This document shows positions 34,715-43,554 of a stretch of 64,000 bases of DNA, in pieces (positions within the stretch are counted from its first letter, which is position 1; the number at the start of each line of letters is the position of its first letter). Under the pieces are notes generated by a model that searched no databases, was not told the origin of the DNA, and was given only the letters and a program-made list of their open reading frames with translations. Source of the stretch: Mycolicibacterium sp. CBMA 234 (GTDB lineage Bacteria > Actinomycetota > Actinomycetes > Mycobacteriales > Mycobacteriaceae); assembly GCF_009729415.1 (NCBI RefSeq), contig NZ_MPKW01000005.1, positions 427,343-491,342 on the forward strand, in the 5' to 3' direction. The position numbers and the translations under genes are program-made.

Positions 34715-35458
34715 ATGACGGACCGAATCGTCATGGAAGTCAGCAGATATCGTCCGGAAGTCGACACCACCCCGACGTTCCAGTCCTACGAAGTACCCAT
34801 CGCCCCGGAATGGGCAATTCTGGACGGGCTGAACTACATCAAAGATCATCTCGACGGCACCCTGACGTTTCGATGGTCGTGCCGGATGGGCATCTGCGGC
34901 AGCTGCGGAATGACCGTCAACGGCGACCCGAAATTGGCGTGCGCAACGTTTCTCGTCGACTATCTGCCCGGTCCAGTTCGGGTAGAGCCGCTGCGCAATT
35001 TCCCTATCATCCATGACCTCGTCGTCGATATCAGCGACTTCATGGCCAAGCTCCCCAAGGTCAAGCCCTGGATCATCCGCGACGACGAGAAGTCGATCGA
35101 TGACGGCGAATACCTGCAAACACCAGCAGAATTGGACGAATTCAAGCAGTTCAGCATGTGCATCAACTGCATGCTCTGCTACTCGGCCTGCCCGGTGTAC
35201 GCCCTGGACCCCGACTTTCTGGGCCCCGCGGCGATCGCTCTGGCACAGCGCTACAACCTCGATTCCCGCGACGACGGCGCAGCCGAGCGCAGGGACGTAC
35301 TGGCCGCGGCCGACGGCGCATGGGCATGCACGTACGTCGGCGAATGCTCGACCGCGTGCCCGAAGGGAGTCGACCCCGCGGGCGCCATTCAGCGATACAA
35401 GCTCACGGCGGCAACACATTCGGTGAAGGCCCTGGTGTTTCCCAGGGGGACGCGATGA
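34715..35458 (+). CDS. frdB: Fumarate reductase iron-sulfur subunit
   Basis: Encodes 247 residues, equal to M. tuberculosis FrdB. Start at 34715 has GGGAG upstream. [2Fe-2S] cysteines in [11 protein letters not shown] (~57-67) plus LACATF (~77); [4Fe-4S] and [3Fe-4S] cysteines in [14 protein letters not shown] (~149) and [14 protein letters not shown] (~204). It passes electrons from the membrane quinol site to FrdA. Confidence 0.92.
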   Translation: MTDRIVMEVSRYRPEVDTTPTFQSYEVPIAPEWAILDGLNYIKDHLDGTLTFRWSCRMGICGSCGMTVNGDPKLACATFLVDYLPGPVRVEPLRNFPIIHDLVVDISDFMAKLPKVKPWIIRDDEKSIDDGEYLQTPAELDEFKQFSMCINCMLCYSACPVYALDPDFLGPAAIALAQRYNLDSRDDGAAERRDVLAAADGAWACTYVGECSTACPKGVDPAGAIQRYKLTAATHSVKALVFPRGTR

Positions 35459-35847
35459 CCACCTCGGCCCGGCCGTACCGTCCACCGGTGCCCAGGCTCT
35501 GGTGGACAAAACGACGGTCGTATCGGCTGTTCATGCTCCGCGAAGTCAGTTGTGTCTTCGTCGCATGGTCTGTCGTGTACCTGGTGTTGTTGGTGCGTGC
35601 GGTCGGCAGGGGCGGCGATGCGTATCGCGAATTCCTGGGTACAGCAGCGGCTCCCCCACTCGTCGCCCTCAACATCGTGACGTTGCTTTTCCTGCTGTTG
35701 CATGCGGTCAGTTGGTTCCGCCTCGCGCCGCGGGCCATGGTGATTCACGTTCGGGGACAGCGCCTTCCGGCTCGGATGGTGCTTGCGGCCCATTACTTCG
35801 CATGGCTCGTCGTCACCGCGGTGATCGCGTGGGTGGTGTTGACATGA
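35455..35847 (+). CDS. frdC: Fumarate reductase membrane anchor FrdC
   Basis: Encodes 130 residues, start overlapping frdB (ATGA). Three hydrophobic helices (~30-55, ~65-88, ~105-128), basic N-terminus and the segment [16 protein letters not shown] with a His conserved in FrdC. Anchors the FrdAB dimer and helps form the quinone site. Confidence 0.87.
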   Translation: MTTSARPYRPPVPRLWWTKRRSYRLFMLREVSCVFVAWSVVYLVLLVRAVGRGGDAYREFLGTAAAPPLVALNIVTLLFLLLHAVSWFRLAPRAMVIHVRGQRLPARMVLAAHYFAWLVVTAVIAWVVLT

Positions 35848-36212
35848 GCACATCCTCCGCGTCACGTCGCCCCTCCCCCGAACCGTTCCTCTGGCTGCTG
35901 TTCAGTGCCGGCGGGATGGCTGCCGCCCTCGTGCTCCCCGTGCTCATGTTGCTGTTCGGGGTGCTGATTCCACTCGGGCTACTCGACCCGCCCGAGCCGA
36001 CTCATCTCCTGGACGTCGTTCGGAATCCGGCGACGAAGTTGGTGCTGATTGTCGTCAGTGTGCTGGCCCTGTGCCATTCCGCGCATCGATTCCGGTTCAC
36101 CTTCGAACATGCGTTGCAGCTGGGCAAGTTTGACCGCGGGATCGCTCTATGTTGCTACGGTGCAGCCATTTTGGTGTCAGTAGTCGCAGCGTGGGTGTTG
36201 GTCTCGGTGTGA
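35844..36212 (+). CDS. frdD: Fumarate reductase membrane anchor FrdD
   Basis: Encodes 122 residues, start overlapping frdC (ATGA). Three predicted membrane helices and the FrdD-like SVLALCHSAHRFRFTFEH segment around residues 70-88. The 3' 58 nt overlap the convergent membrane-protein gene. With FrdC it anchors the complex; its His residues are candidates for the quinol pocket. Confidence 0.85.
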   Translation: MSTSSASRRPSPEPFLWLLFSAGGMAAALVLPVLMLLFGVLIPLGLLDPPEPTHLLDVVRNPATKLVLIVVSVLALCHSAHRFRFTFEHALQLGKFDRGIALCCYGAAILVSVVAAWVLVSV

Positions 36213-36658
36213 GGAATCAAGGCCAACACATAGATTGCGACCAGCACCGGCGGCGCCAGCAGCGGTAACCACGGGAGCTCAAGGTGCACTGCGGTGGCGA
36301 CCACCCCGACGAGCGTGAACCCCAGCATTGCGACCAATGTCGGCCTCGTCAGCGTCACCACGCCGAATTCGGCGGCATATCGCATCAGCAAGTACACGGC
36401 CGCCGAAAGTCCCGACAGCGCCGCGAAAACCGGCAGCGGATCGGACATGGCCAGCGCCACCACCGTGAGCAGTACGGCGGCCGTCGCAGCCAGCCGAACC
36501 AGAAGTCCGGCAGCTACGGCCACCAGCGCCAACATCGCCACGTATGCCGTCGGGCGATGGCCATGAACCGCGGCCGCCGCGACCATCAGGACGCCGAACC
36601 CGGTCGACAAGATTCGGGCGCCGGGCTGACCCAACCCTGTCGAATTTTCGGAGGTCAT
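36155..36658 (-). CDS. Multi-pass membrane protein of the MoxR cluster
   Basis: Encodes 167 residues with four to five membrane segments (e.g. VAMLALVAVAAGLLVRLAATAAVLLTVV, not quoted further). The start is 4 nt behind the DUF58 stop, so it is the last gene of the MoxR operon, as in the moxR2 region of M. tuberculosis (from memory). No enzymatic motif seen. It overlaps frdD antisense by 58 nt. Confidence 0.7.
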   Translation of the reverse strand: MTSENSTGLGQPGARILSTGFGVLMVAAAAVHGHRPTAYVAMLALVAVAAGLLVRLAATAAVLLTVVALAMSDPLPVFAALSGLSAAVYLLMRYAAEFGVVTLTRPTLVAMLGFTLVGVVATAVHLELPWLPLLAPPVLVAIYVLALIPHTETNTHAATTDTKMAAP

Positions 36659-36662
36659 CTCA

Positions 36663-37919
36663 TCACCGCCTCGCGGCCCGTCGGCGCACCGGCATCAATC
36701 GCAGCGCCTGATCCAGAGTGACCGACGACGGCCAGGGCACCACGTCGACGCCGACGATCCCCAGGTCGCGATACATTGCGTGGCGCTGCAGCGCCCACAT
36801 GCGGGCCACCGTCGGAGCCTGGTTGTCGCCAAACGGGGGCCCTTCCAGCACGTCGATGGCCACCACGGTGTGCCTGCGGTTACGTAACTCGGTCAACGCC
36901 AACGCAAATGCGGTGTCCAGCAATGTCGAGAGCGCAAACACGATCGAGCCCGGAGGAACGGCCGCACGCGGTGCCAATGTCCCTGTCGTGGTTTCATATT
37001 CGCTACCCACGCTCAACGCGGCATCCAGCACGCGATAAAACTGGCGTTGGCCGATGTCGGCACCGACCCACCGCGGGCGCAGGCTACCGAGCGCGACGAT
37101 GCCGGCGCGGTCACCGTTTCGCAGCGCGCTTTGCGCAATCTGGGCGGCGCCGAGCACCACCCGCTCCATGGCGGCGGAGGCCGGGCCGGGCGGCTGCATG
37201 CTGGTGTCGATGAGGACAACCACATCGGCGGCGCGGTGGGTCAGCCGTTCGGTGACATGCAGCCGGCCGCGGCGGGCGCTCACCGGCCAGTTGATGGTGC
37301 GTAGCTGGTCGCCGGGAAGGTAGGCGCGGACGTCGGCGTACTCGACGCCCGGGCCGATGTGCCGGGTGAGGTGGGTGCCGAGCCGGTCGGGCAATTCCAT
37401 TCGCGGTATCGGCGTCGATTGCGCTGGGGCAACGGGAAAGACGAAGACTTCGGCGGCGACCACAGTTCCTGTCCCGGCCAGCAGTCCGCCACCGGCCACG
37501 ACGTCGACCCGGGCCCTGATCGGATACCTGCCCCAGCGCTCGGCCGACACCGCGACCGTCTTCAACTGCGCGGAACTGCCCTCAAGAACCTCGATCTCCA
37601 TTCCGGATGCGACCGACACCGTGAGCTCGGACACGGTGGTCGGCGCGTCCGTCGTCACCCCTACCGACAGCTGCGTCTCGTCGTTCTCGAAGCACCGCGC
37701 CAGGGCAGGCCGCCCATGCACGTACGCCGTGGCAGCCGCCGATTGCCAACTGATCGAGCACAGGACGCCCAGTAACGGCGCCGCGAACGCGATGAGGTGC
37801 CACCGGGGGCCCAGCACCGCCGCGGCAAGGGCTACGCCCGCACAAGTGGCGATGGCTAGCGTGAGCGACGAGGGACGCCAACGGAATTCGACTACGCGCG
37901 GTTCGGTCGAGTTCGTCAC
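36663..37919 (-). CDS. DUF58 domain protein
   Basis: Encodes 418 residues from a GTG overlapping the moxR stop (GTGA). Two membrane segments near ~18-55, then the DUF58 hallmark DQLRTINWPVSARRGRLHV (~230) and a vWA-like fold with VVVLIDTS (~258). DUF58 proteins partner MoxR AAA+ ATPases in chaperone-like assemblies of unknown client, often envelope- or stress-related. Confidence 0.88.
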   Translation of the reverse strand: MTNSTEPRVVEFRWRPSSLTLAIATCAGVALAAAVLGPRWHLIAFAAPLLGVLCSISWQSAAATAYVHGRPALARCFENDETQLSVGVTTDAPTTVSELTVSVASGMEIEVLEGSSAQLKTVAVSAERWGRYPIRARVDVVAGGGLLAGTGTVVAAEVFVFPVAPAQSTPIPRMELPDRLGTHLTRHIGPGVEYADVRAYLPGDQLRTINWPVSARRGRLHVTERLTHRAADVVVLIDTSMQPPGPASAAMERVVLGAAQIAQSALRNGDRAGIVALGSLRPRWVGADIGQRQFYRVLDAALSVGSEYETTTGTLAPRAAVPPGSIVFALSTLLDTAFALALTELRNRRHTVVAIDVLEGPPFGDNQAPTVARMWALQRHAMYRDLGIVGVDVVPWPSSVTLDQALRLMPVRRRAARR

Positions 37920-38884
37920 GAGGGCCGTCCACCGGTCCGCGGCACGGGCAGCCGCTGCAACAGCTGCGCCACGATGTCTGATCCGTGGACGCTGCGCACC
38001 CACATCTCCGGTTTCAGGCTGATCCGGTGCGAAATCACCGGAATTGCAAGTGATTTCACATCCTCGGGGATCACGTAGTCCCGACCGAGAAGCAGGGCAC
38101 GCGCACGCGCGAGTTGAACAAGGTCGAGTTCTGCCCGGGGACTGGCGCCGACCACAACCTGGGGGTGGCTCCGGCTGGCCGCTGCCAGCGACACCACGTA
38201 ATGCAGGACGTCGTCATGGACCGTCACCTGCTCGACCGACTCGCGCATGGCAAGCAGATCGTGTGCGTCGACAACCTGATTCACCGTTGCCTCGGCCGAC
38301 CCGCGTTCCAGGCGGCGACGCAGCATGACCGTTTCGTCCGGACCCGACAGGTACTTCAGTTCGACCCTGACCGCGAACCGATCCAGCTGTGCCTCCGGCA
38401 GCGGGTACGTGCCCTCGTACTCAATGGGGTTGTCCGTGGCGAGAACGATGAAAGGTGAAGGCAGTCGGTGGGTTTCGCCGTCGATGCTCACCTGACTTTC
38501 TGCCATGGCTTCCAGCAGCGCCGCCTGGGTTTTCGGCGGCGTCCGGTTGATCTCGTCGCCCAGCAGCAGATTGGTGAAGATGGGCCCACGCCGGAATTCG
38601 AACCGACCGGACTGCATGTCGTAGATGGTTGAGCCGAGCAGATCCGCGGGCAGCAGGTCCGGGGTGAACTGCACGCGGGTGAAGCTCAGACCCAACGCCC
38701 GGGCGAAGGACTTCGCAATCAGCGTCTTGCCCAGTCCGGGCAGGTCCTCGATGAGGACGTGGCCACTCCCCAGGACCGCAGTCAGGATGAGGGTGAGCGC
38801 CGCGCGCTTCCCCACCACCACTCGTTCGATCTCGTCGAGAACCGCCGCGGAGTGGGCCGTCGTCACCTCGACAGGCATCGTCAT
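37916..38884 (-). CDS. moxR: MoxR-family AAA+ ATPase
   Basis: Encodes 322 residues. Walker A EDLPGLGKT (~46-54), Walker B LLLGDEINR (~105-113), sensor ATDNPIEYEGTYPLPEAQLDRF (in part, ~148-170). MoxR ATPases act as chaperones that insert cofactors or activate complexes. Start overlaps the upstream gene (ATGA); it sits in a five-gene minus-strand operon with DUF58 and DUF4129 proteins. Confidence 0.92.
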   Translation of the reverse strand: MTMPVEVTTAHSAAVLDEIERVVVGKRAALTLILTAVLGSGHVLIEDLPGLGKTLIAKSFARALGLSFTRVQFTPDLLPADLLGSTIYDMQSGRFEFRRGPIFTNLLLGDEINRTPPKTQAALLEAMAESQVSIDGETHRLPSPFIVLATDNPIEYEGTYPLPEAQLDRFAVRVELKYLSGPDETVMLRRRLERGSAEATVNQVVDAHDLLAMRESVEQVTVHDDVLHYVVSLAAASRSHPQVVVGASPRAELDLVQLARARALLLGRDYVIPEDVKSLAIPVISHRISLKPEMWVRSVHGSDIVAQLLQRLPVPRTGGRPS

Positions 38885-39363
38885 AGCCGCTCCAATCGGT
38901 GCAGGATGTCATCGAGCGTGGCCCGGCCAGGACCCGGCTCTCCACGAGCGGAACGGAGGACGTTGTGCGGATCCACCCACTGCCACAACTGGTCTCCGAA
39001 GACCATCCGGCCAGTGACTTGCATCGCGGCCGGGTCGCGGGCCTGCTGCGGGCCGGTAGCCATGAAGAATTCGCGTGCCAACGTGGGCCGCAAGTGTTGG
39101 TCCCAGTCCCCGCGCGTGGTTTCCGACCACTGGATCAGCGTTTGGGTGCGAACGATCCAGTCCCGCAACGACTCTTCCGCTTCGTTCACGGTTGGCTCAA
39201 CCGATAGCGGTCCGCGGGCGGCCAGCCGGCGGCGGACCGCCAGCAACACGATCACCGCCATGGCGGCTGCGACCCATGCCACGATGCGGTGCGCGGCGAG
39301 CATAAGCGCGATCAGCTCCGCTCCCACCACCAACGAAATCCCAACGAGGGCAAGCCTGTTCAT
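38881..39363 (-). CDS. Membrane-anchored protein of the MoxR operon
   Basis: Encodes 160 residues; N-terminal two membrane helices (~5-45) and a cytosolic or extracytosolic part with LRDWIVRTQTLIQWSETTRGDWDQHLRP (in part). Comparable short proteins lie between DUF4129 and MoxR genes in other mycobacteria. Function unknown. Both ends overlap neighbours by 4 nt, indicating tight coupling. Confidence 0.75.
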   Translation of the reverse strand: MNRLALVGISLVVGAELIALMLAAHRIVAWVAAAMAVIVLLAVRRRLAARGPLSVEPTVNEAEESLRDWIVRTQTLIQWSETTRGDWDQHLRPTLAREFFMATGPQQARDPAAMQVTGRMVFGDQLWQWVDPHNVLRSARGEPGPGRATLDDILHRLERL

Positions 39364-40349
39364 GTCAGGCTCCGCAGCTCGGCGAGCACCCGGAGCAGCG
39401 CGTCCGCGGCAACCTCCCGATGGCGTTCGGTCATGACGTGCGGGCTGAAGCGTGCCTCGGCGAACAAGGCCACGAGTTCGGTTGCGCTGCCGGCGTGCAG
39501 GGCATGGTGTTCGACGGCCCGGGCCAGCACTTCCGATGGCGTGTCGGAATCCTGCGGCGCGGCGCCGGGGGCATCCGCGAGGGCACGCTCCATCGCCGCG
39601 TAGCAGGCGATGATCGACTCGCGCGGCCCCCGGCTGCGGTCACCGATCTCAGCAAGGCCGAATTCCGCTGCCCGCGTGAGGAATTCCGGCGTGGTTGCGC
39701 TGATCGCGGGTTCGAAGCCGCCGCCGGCGGGCCGAAGCGGCGCGGCGACTCGCCGGCTCCTGCGGACAGCGATGCCTCCTGCTACCCAGAGCAGCAGCAG
39801 CACCGCCGTCGCCGCAAGGAAGTAACCGAAGACGCTGTGGCCGGGCTGCAGAGGCTGCGCCGGCGGTGGAGGTGGCGACGGTGGCGATGGCACCGCGGTA
39901 ATCGGAGCTCCGCTCGGCGGGGGTACCGAGACCGGAAGATCGGGTAGTTGCAGCAGCTGCAGGTGTGAAACCAGGAACAGGATCGCCACCCATACCAAGA
40001 ATGCGCCGAGCCCGATCAGCAGTAGCCGGCGCACCCGCCACCTCACCTTGCCGTCGAACGAGCCTGGCAGCCGGAAAGGCGCCGATGCGCTGGCCGTCCG
40101 CGGATGCCGTAGCGACGAGATGAACCCGATCGCGACGATGACTACCGAGACAATGACCAGCGTGTCGACACCAACCAGACTTGCGGTGCCCGGCGTCGGC
40201 GCCTTCGTGTCGGGGTGATCACCGCCCGGCAGATATCCGCGCAACGCGATGGCAACGAAGAACAGCAATGCGATCAGCGCGACCACACGCCCCAACGCCT
40301 TGTCGATACCGTTCATCGGCACACCGCTCGATCGTTGCCCTGACTCCAT
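39360..40349 (-). CDS. DUF4129-type membrane protein
   Basis: Encodes 329 residues from 40349; an ATG at 40316 (MNGIDKALG) is equally possible and would place the first helix nearer the N-terminus. Four membrane helices (~20-38, ~62-80, ~110-130, ~175-195) with a Pro-rich loop at ~140-165, and a C-terminal DUF4129-like domain with IIACYAAMERALADAPG and TPSEVLARAVEHH. First gene of the MoxR operon. DUF4129 is often linked to transglutaminase/MoxR systems. Confidence 0.78.
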   Translation of the reverse strand: MESGQRSSGVPMNGIDKALGRVVALIALLFFVAIALRGYLPGGDHPDTKAPTPGTASLVGVDTLVIVSVVIVAIGFISSLRHPRTASASAPFRLPGSFDGKVRWRVRRLLLIGLGAFLVWVAILFLVSHLQLLQLPDLPVSVPPPSGAPITAVPSPPSPPPPPAQPLQPGHSVFGYFLAATAVLLLLWVAGGIAVRRSRRVAAPLRPAGGGFEPAISATTPEFLTRAAEFGLAEIGDRSRGPRESIIACYAAMERALADAPGAAPQDSDTPSEVLARAVEHHALHAGSATELVALFAEARFSPHVMTERHREVAADALLRVLAELRSLT

Positions 40350-40398
40350 CGTGGCACGTCACAGCAGATCCCGCGGGAATACGCCGAGGCAGGCGGCG

Positions 40399-41337
40399 CT
40401 AGACCAAGCCAGGTCCAGGAGCGGGTTGTTGCGGGGCCTCAGCCGGCAGCAGCGGGGTGGTCGGCGCCATTGGCACAGACGCCGGCGGCTGCAGCCCGTA
40501 GCCCGACTGCGGGCCGTAGGCCGGCACCGGGCCGGGCTGCGTGCCATACGTGGACGCCGGACCAGGCAATGCGCCGTACCCCGTCTGTGGGCCGTACCCC
40601 GGCGTCTGCGAACCGTACCCGGGCAGCGTCTGAGTTGACCCGGCAAGAAGCCTAGACGTCACGAAAGCCGCTGCCTCGTCGGTGTACTCGGGGACATAGC
40701 CCTGTGTATGCCCGCTCCAGGAGTTGCCTGAACCCGCGTGACAGATCGGGTCGGCGGGGTTACACAGGTCGATCGCCTTAGCGCTGAGCGGCGAATTCTG
40801 GGTCGGTGGCGCTCCGTCGGTGCGGTCGGCCTGGTTGCCGAAAGTAGCCACCGCTGCAATGTTTTTCATGTACTCAGGCGGTAGCGGACTACCCCAGTTG
40901 ATACCGGAGAAGCCGGCCACAATGTTGACTACACTCGCGCCTTGCGAGTAGCCGCCCAGCACGATCTTGGTATTGGGACAGGAGGCGGCCGTGGATTTGA
41001 TGTGGTTAATCGCATCCTTGGCGCCTTCACCGCCATGTCGTTGCGTGATGGTGGCCTTGTAGTCCACCGCGTAGCTCCGGATGTTCAAGCCGCTGGCCTG
41101 CTTGCGCAATGAGTCGACGAGAGCGTCACCGACCCGGCCCATGCCCGCTGGCTCGTCGGTGCCGCGCGCGAAAACGACCTCGGCATCGGGGCAGTCATCA
41201 GCAGTCGCTACCGGAGCAGCGCTCGGGATGACAAGCGGGGCCGTGGCGGTCAGCAGCGCCGAAGCGCCCAGGCCGACCCAGCGGAGCGCAGCAGCAGCGC
41301 CGACTACGCGAGTGCTACGTGCGTGGCGAAACAACAT
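40399..41337 (-). CDS. Cutinase-family secreted esterase with GYG repeats
   Basis: Encodes 312 residues (ATG at 41337; a GTG two codons earlier is possible). Signal peptide ~1-47, then a cutinase fold: DCPDAEVVFARGTDE, nucleophile GGYSQGA (~130), Asp in CNPADPIC (~195) and His in SGHTQGYVPEY (~212), with paired Cys. The last ~85 residues are low complexity with repeated GYG(S/P)Q units. Mycobacterial cutinases hydrolyse esters such as phospholipids or mycolate-type lipids. The short gap to a TAAGAT -10 box suggests a leaderless mRNA. Confidence 0.88.
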   Translation of the reverse strand: MLFRHARSTRVVGAAAALRWVGLGASALLTATAPLVIPSAAPVATADDCPDAEVVFARGTDEPAGMGRVGDALVDSLRKQASGLNIRSYAVDYKATITQRHGGEGAKDAINHIKSTAASCPNTKIVLGGYSQGASVVNIVAGFSGINWGSPLPPEYMKNIAAVATFGNQADRTDGAPPTQNSPLSAKAIDLCNPADPICHAGSGNSWSGHTQGYVPEYTDEAAAFVTSRLLAGSTQTLPGYGSQTPGYGPQTGYGALPGPASTYGTQPGPVPAYGPQSGYGLQPPASVPMAPTTPLLPAEAPQQPAPGPGLV

Positions 41338-41343
41338 CCCCAC

Positions 41344-41349
41344 ATCTTA
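41344..41349 (-). promoter_or_regulatory. -10 element of the cutinase gene
   Basis: TAAGAT on the minus strand fits the TAnnnT consensus and lies exactly 6 nt before the ATG at 41337, so transcription should begin at or next to the start codon (leaderless). Confidence 0.6.
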
Positions 41350-41716
41350 CCCGCATTCTGGAAAATGCCGATATCGTCGCTACCTGCAGATATATCACTC
41401 CCAGCAATCAGGTAACCGATGGCACGCATTGTTGCAACGCCGCTTCGGCAAACTATGCGAACCAGACCACTGCTTCGCGCCGGTGGTGTACGTGCACGTC
41501 GGCCTGTTGATGGCGCTACGCCGCAGCACTCTTTTCATCGTGCAGGTACCGATCGCGGTTGCGTTCCCCGCTGGCCCGCTGCCCCAGCAGTAACAACTCG
41601 ACCATGCCCCACAGCGGTGCAGCAGCCCACCGACTCCACCGGACCTGGGGCCCCTGCAAACAGGAACCCCGGCCCGCCCAGTTATCTGGCAGCTCCACAT
41701 GACCGGCTTGCCTCAC
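41350..41716. other. Gene-free stretch
   Basis: No coding region is supported in these 367 nt upstream of the cutinase and the padR fragment. Short open frames here have biased, arginine/proline-rich translations typical of chance frames. Confidence 0.5.
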
Positions 41717-41734
41717 TATTCCACTAGTGGAATA
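41717..41734. promoter_or_regulatory. 18-bp perfect palindrome upstream of padR fragment
   Basis: TATTCCACT (41717-41725) and AGTGGAATA (41726-41734) are perfect inverted halves without spacer. The dyad ends 33 nt before the padR-like start at 41768, a usual place for a PadR autoregulatory site. Confidence 0.65.
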
Positions 41735-41767
41735 AAACCGATGAGGTATGCCGAGAAGGGAGCACTG

Positions 41768-41971
41768 ATGAGACTCGAGTACTTGCTGCTGGGAGTTCTC
41801 GGTGTCCGGCCGGCAACTGGGTATGAGTTGAAGAAGTTTTTCGACGACCACGGACGGTTCCTGCGGTCGAATACGCAGATGAGTCAGGTGTACCGGGCGC
41901 TGGCAAAAATGGCGGATGGCCATTTCGGCGCTACTGGTTCAAGCGGGATGGCTGACCCTCAATGCTGTTGA
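41768..41971 (+). pseudogene. Truncated PadR-family regulator
   Basis: From the ATG at 41768 (GGGAG upstream) 67 codons are open. Residues 1-46 match the PadR helix-turn-helix start (MRLEYLLLGVLGVRPATGYELKK in part, TQMSQVYRALAKM). After about residue 48 similarity stops and the frame ends at 41971; full PadR proteins are about 170-190 residues with the wing and a coiled C-terminus. The end overlaps the slipin gene on the other strand by 41 nt. Likely cut by a deletion or rearrangement near 41910. Confidence 0.72.
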
Positions 41972-42845
41972 GTTGGAGAGCGCGAGCGTCGTCGGAGATC
42001 TGGGGCTGCTCTACTTTCGGCGTCTCGCCATCGGGTATCGGGCCCGGTGCGGACGGCGTCGTGATTGCCGCATCGTGGAGCCCGGATGCATGCGGTGTGG
42101 CTTTTTCCAAGAATCGGAGCAGTTCGACGGGGAAGGGAAGCACCAGGGTGGAGTTCTTCTCGGCGGCAACCTCGACGACGGTTTGTAACAGCCGCAGCTG
42201 CAGAGCGGCCGGGTGTTCGGCCATCACTTGGGCTGCCTGGGCAAGCTTTTCAGACGCTTGTAATTCACCATCAGCGGTGATGACCCGGGCACGTCGCTCG
42301 CGTTCGGCCTCGGCTTGGCGCGACATCGACCGCTTCATCGAATCCGGCAGGACGACGTCCTTGATCTCGACGCGGTCGATGCGAACGCCCCAGCCCAGCG
42401 CCGGGCTGTCGATCATGAACTCCAAGCCCTGATTAAGGTGCTCGCGATTGGACAATAGGTCGTCGAGATCACTTTTACCGATGATCGAACGCAGTGACGT
42501 CTGGGCTACCTGCCCGATTGCGGACACGTAGTCCTGGACGTCCACTGCCGCGCGGACTGGATCAGCAACATTGAAGTAGATGACGGCATCCACGCGCACG
42601 GTCACGTTGTCCCGGGTGATGCCGTCTTGGGCGGGCACGGGCATCGTGATGATCTGCATATTGACCTTTTCGAGACGATCCGCGATCGGAATCAACATCG
42701 TCAATCCCGGTCCACGAACGCCGGATTGGACACGGCCAAATCGGAAAACGACCCCTCGTTCGAATTGCTTCACGACGCGCAGGCTGCTTCCGAGCCAGAG
42801 CACACCAAGGCCGAACAATGCGGCCACTGCGTAGAGGACGATCAC
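41931..42845 (-). CDS. Slipin/stomatin (SPFH/band-7) membrane protein
   Basis: Encodes 304 residues. One membrane helix (~3-20), then the SPFH domain: VVKQFERGVVFRFGRVQ, GPGLTMLIPI, VDAVIYFNVADP, SLRSIIGKSDLDDLLSNRE, and a helix with RQAEAERERRARVI. Residues 255-304 are a variable tail. SPFH proteins form membrane microdomain scaffolds and often pair with an NfeD protease gene, which is absent here. The 3' end runs over the padR fragment. Confidence 0.87.
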   Translation of the reverse strand: MIVLYAVAALFGLGVLWLGSSLRVVKQFERGVVFRFGRVQSGVRGPGLTMLIPIADRLEKVNMQIITMPVPAQDGITRDNVTVRVDAVIYFNVADPVRAAVDVQDYVSAIGQVAQTSLRSIIGKSDLDDLLSNREHLNQGLEFMIDSPALGWGVRIDRVEIKDVVLPDSMKRSMSRQAEAERERRARVITADGELQASEKLAQAAQVMAEHPAALQLRLLQTVVEVAAEKNSTLVLPFPVELLRFLEKATPHASGLHDAAITTPSAPGPIPDGETPKVEQPQISDDARALQLNSIEGQPSRLNQ

Positions 42846-43554
42846 TTTCTCTCCAGTTCCGCCCGGTCTCGTTTGTCGGCACTCTCTGGTGAGCTCGGGC
42901 TGCTATTTGTTGAAACGTCACGCCTTTGACAGAGCGACTTGATGTGCTCGGGTCCCCGATCGAGAGCGCGGCTGGGCTTGTCTGCTGCATATGCGTCATG
43001 GCGTGAGGACGTCGCGGCAGTGGCTGGAGCCCGGACGATGTCCACGACCCCAAGCGGAATGTCGAGACTGTCGTCGCAGTGGCGGTGCCCGCGGCAGGGC
43101 CGGTCCTGTGGTCAATGGTGTTGTTGGGCGGCGAGTTTCGCGGCAGGGCCGGGCGTCTCTGGGTTCGGATTTCCGCGTCATTCAGCATGCGTAGTCCCAG
43201 TAGCGCCAACCCCATGAGCGCGGCCGCAGCGCTGGTCGGTTCGTTGCGGGAGCCCTCAACGATCACGCTACGACCCCTGAACTCCATTCGCAATGGTGCT
43301 GGCGCCCAATTGTTCTCGTCGTAGATGACCCGATCGACGGCCCCTACCCGCGCAGGTTGATCGGCCTCTGCTGTTCGCATCTCCCGCGCGCAAACGACAC
43401 CGCATCGCAGACCGTCGCAGCATTCGAACATGCTGGCAAACCGGTCATTGACAAGTACGGCGGTCGGACAGGACAGCACAGCAGATCAGTGAGCGCATGA
43501 TCTTGCATTGCAGGTCAACGGCCAGTTTTCAGGTCTACGTTTGTCGGTTCATAC
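42846..43554. other. Region without a confident gene
   Basis: About 700 nt. On the minus strand a frame from 43380 (MRTAEADQPARVGAVDRVIYDENNW in part) is open and reads plausibly for about 70 residues (EFRGRSVIVEGSRNEPTS, ALMGLALLGLRML), then turns arginine-rich and continues out of frame into the slipin gene to 42562. It may be the remnant of a real gene, but I cannot assign a family. Confidence 0.35.

Noticed and set aside
40399..40660. Short tandem repeats at the cutinase 3' end as a CRISPR-like array
   Set aside because: Repeats are in frame, coding for GYG units, with irregular spacing and no spacer structure.
41916..41960. Possible frameshifted continuation of padR (QAGWLTLNAVE)
   Set aside because: It looks like the PadR wing for a few residues but is the antisense of the slipin C-terminus and does not continue.
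42562..43380. Minus-strand frame upstream of and into the slipin gene
   Set aside because: Plausible only for about 70 residues; it runs 284 nt out of frame into slipin and becomes Arg-rich. Kept only as a possible remnant.
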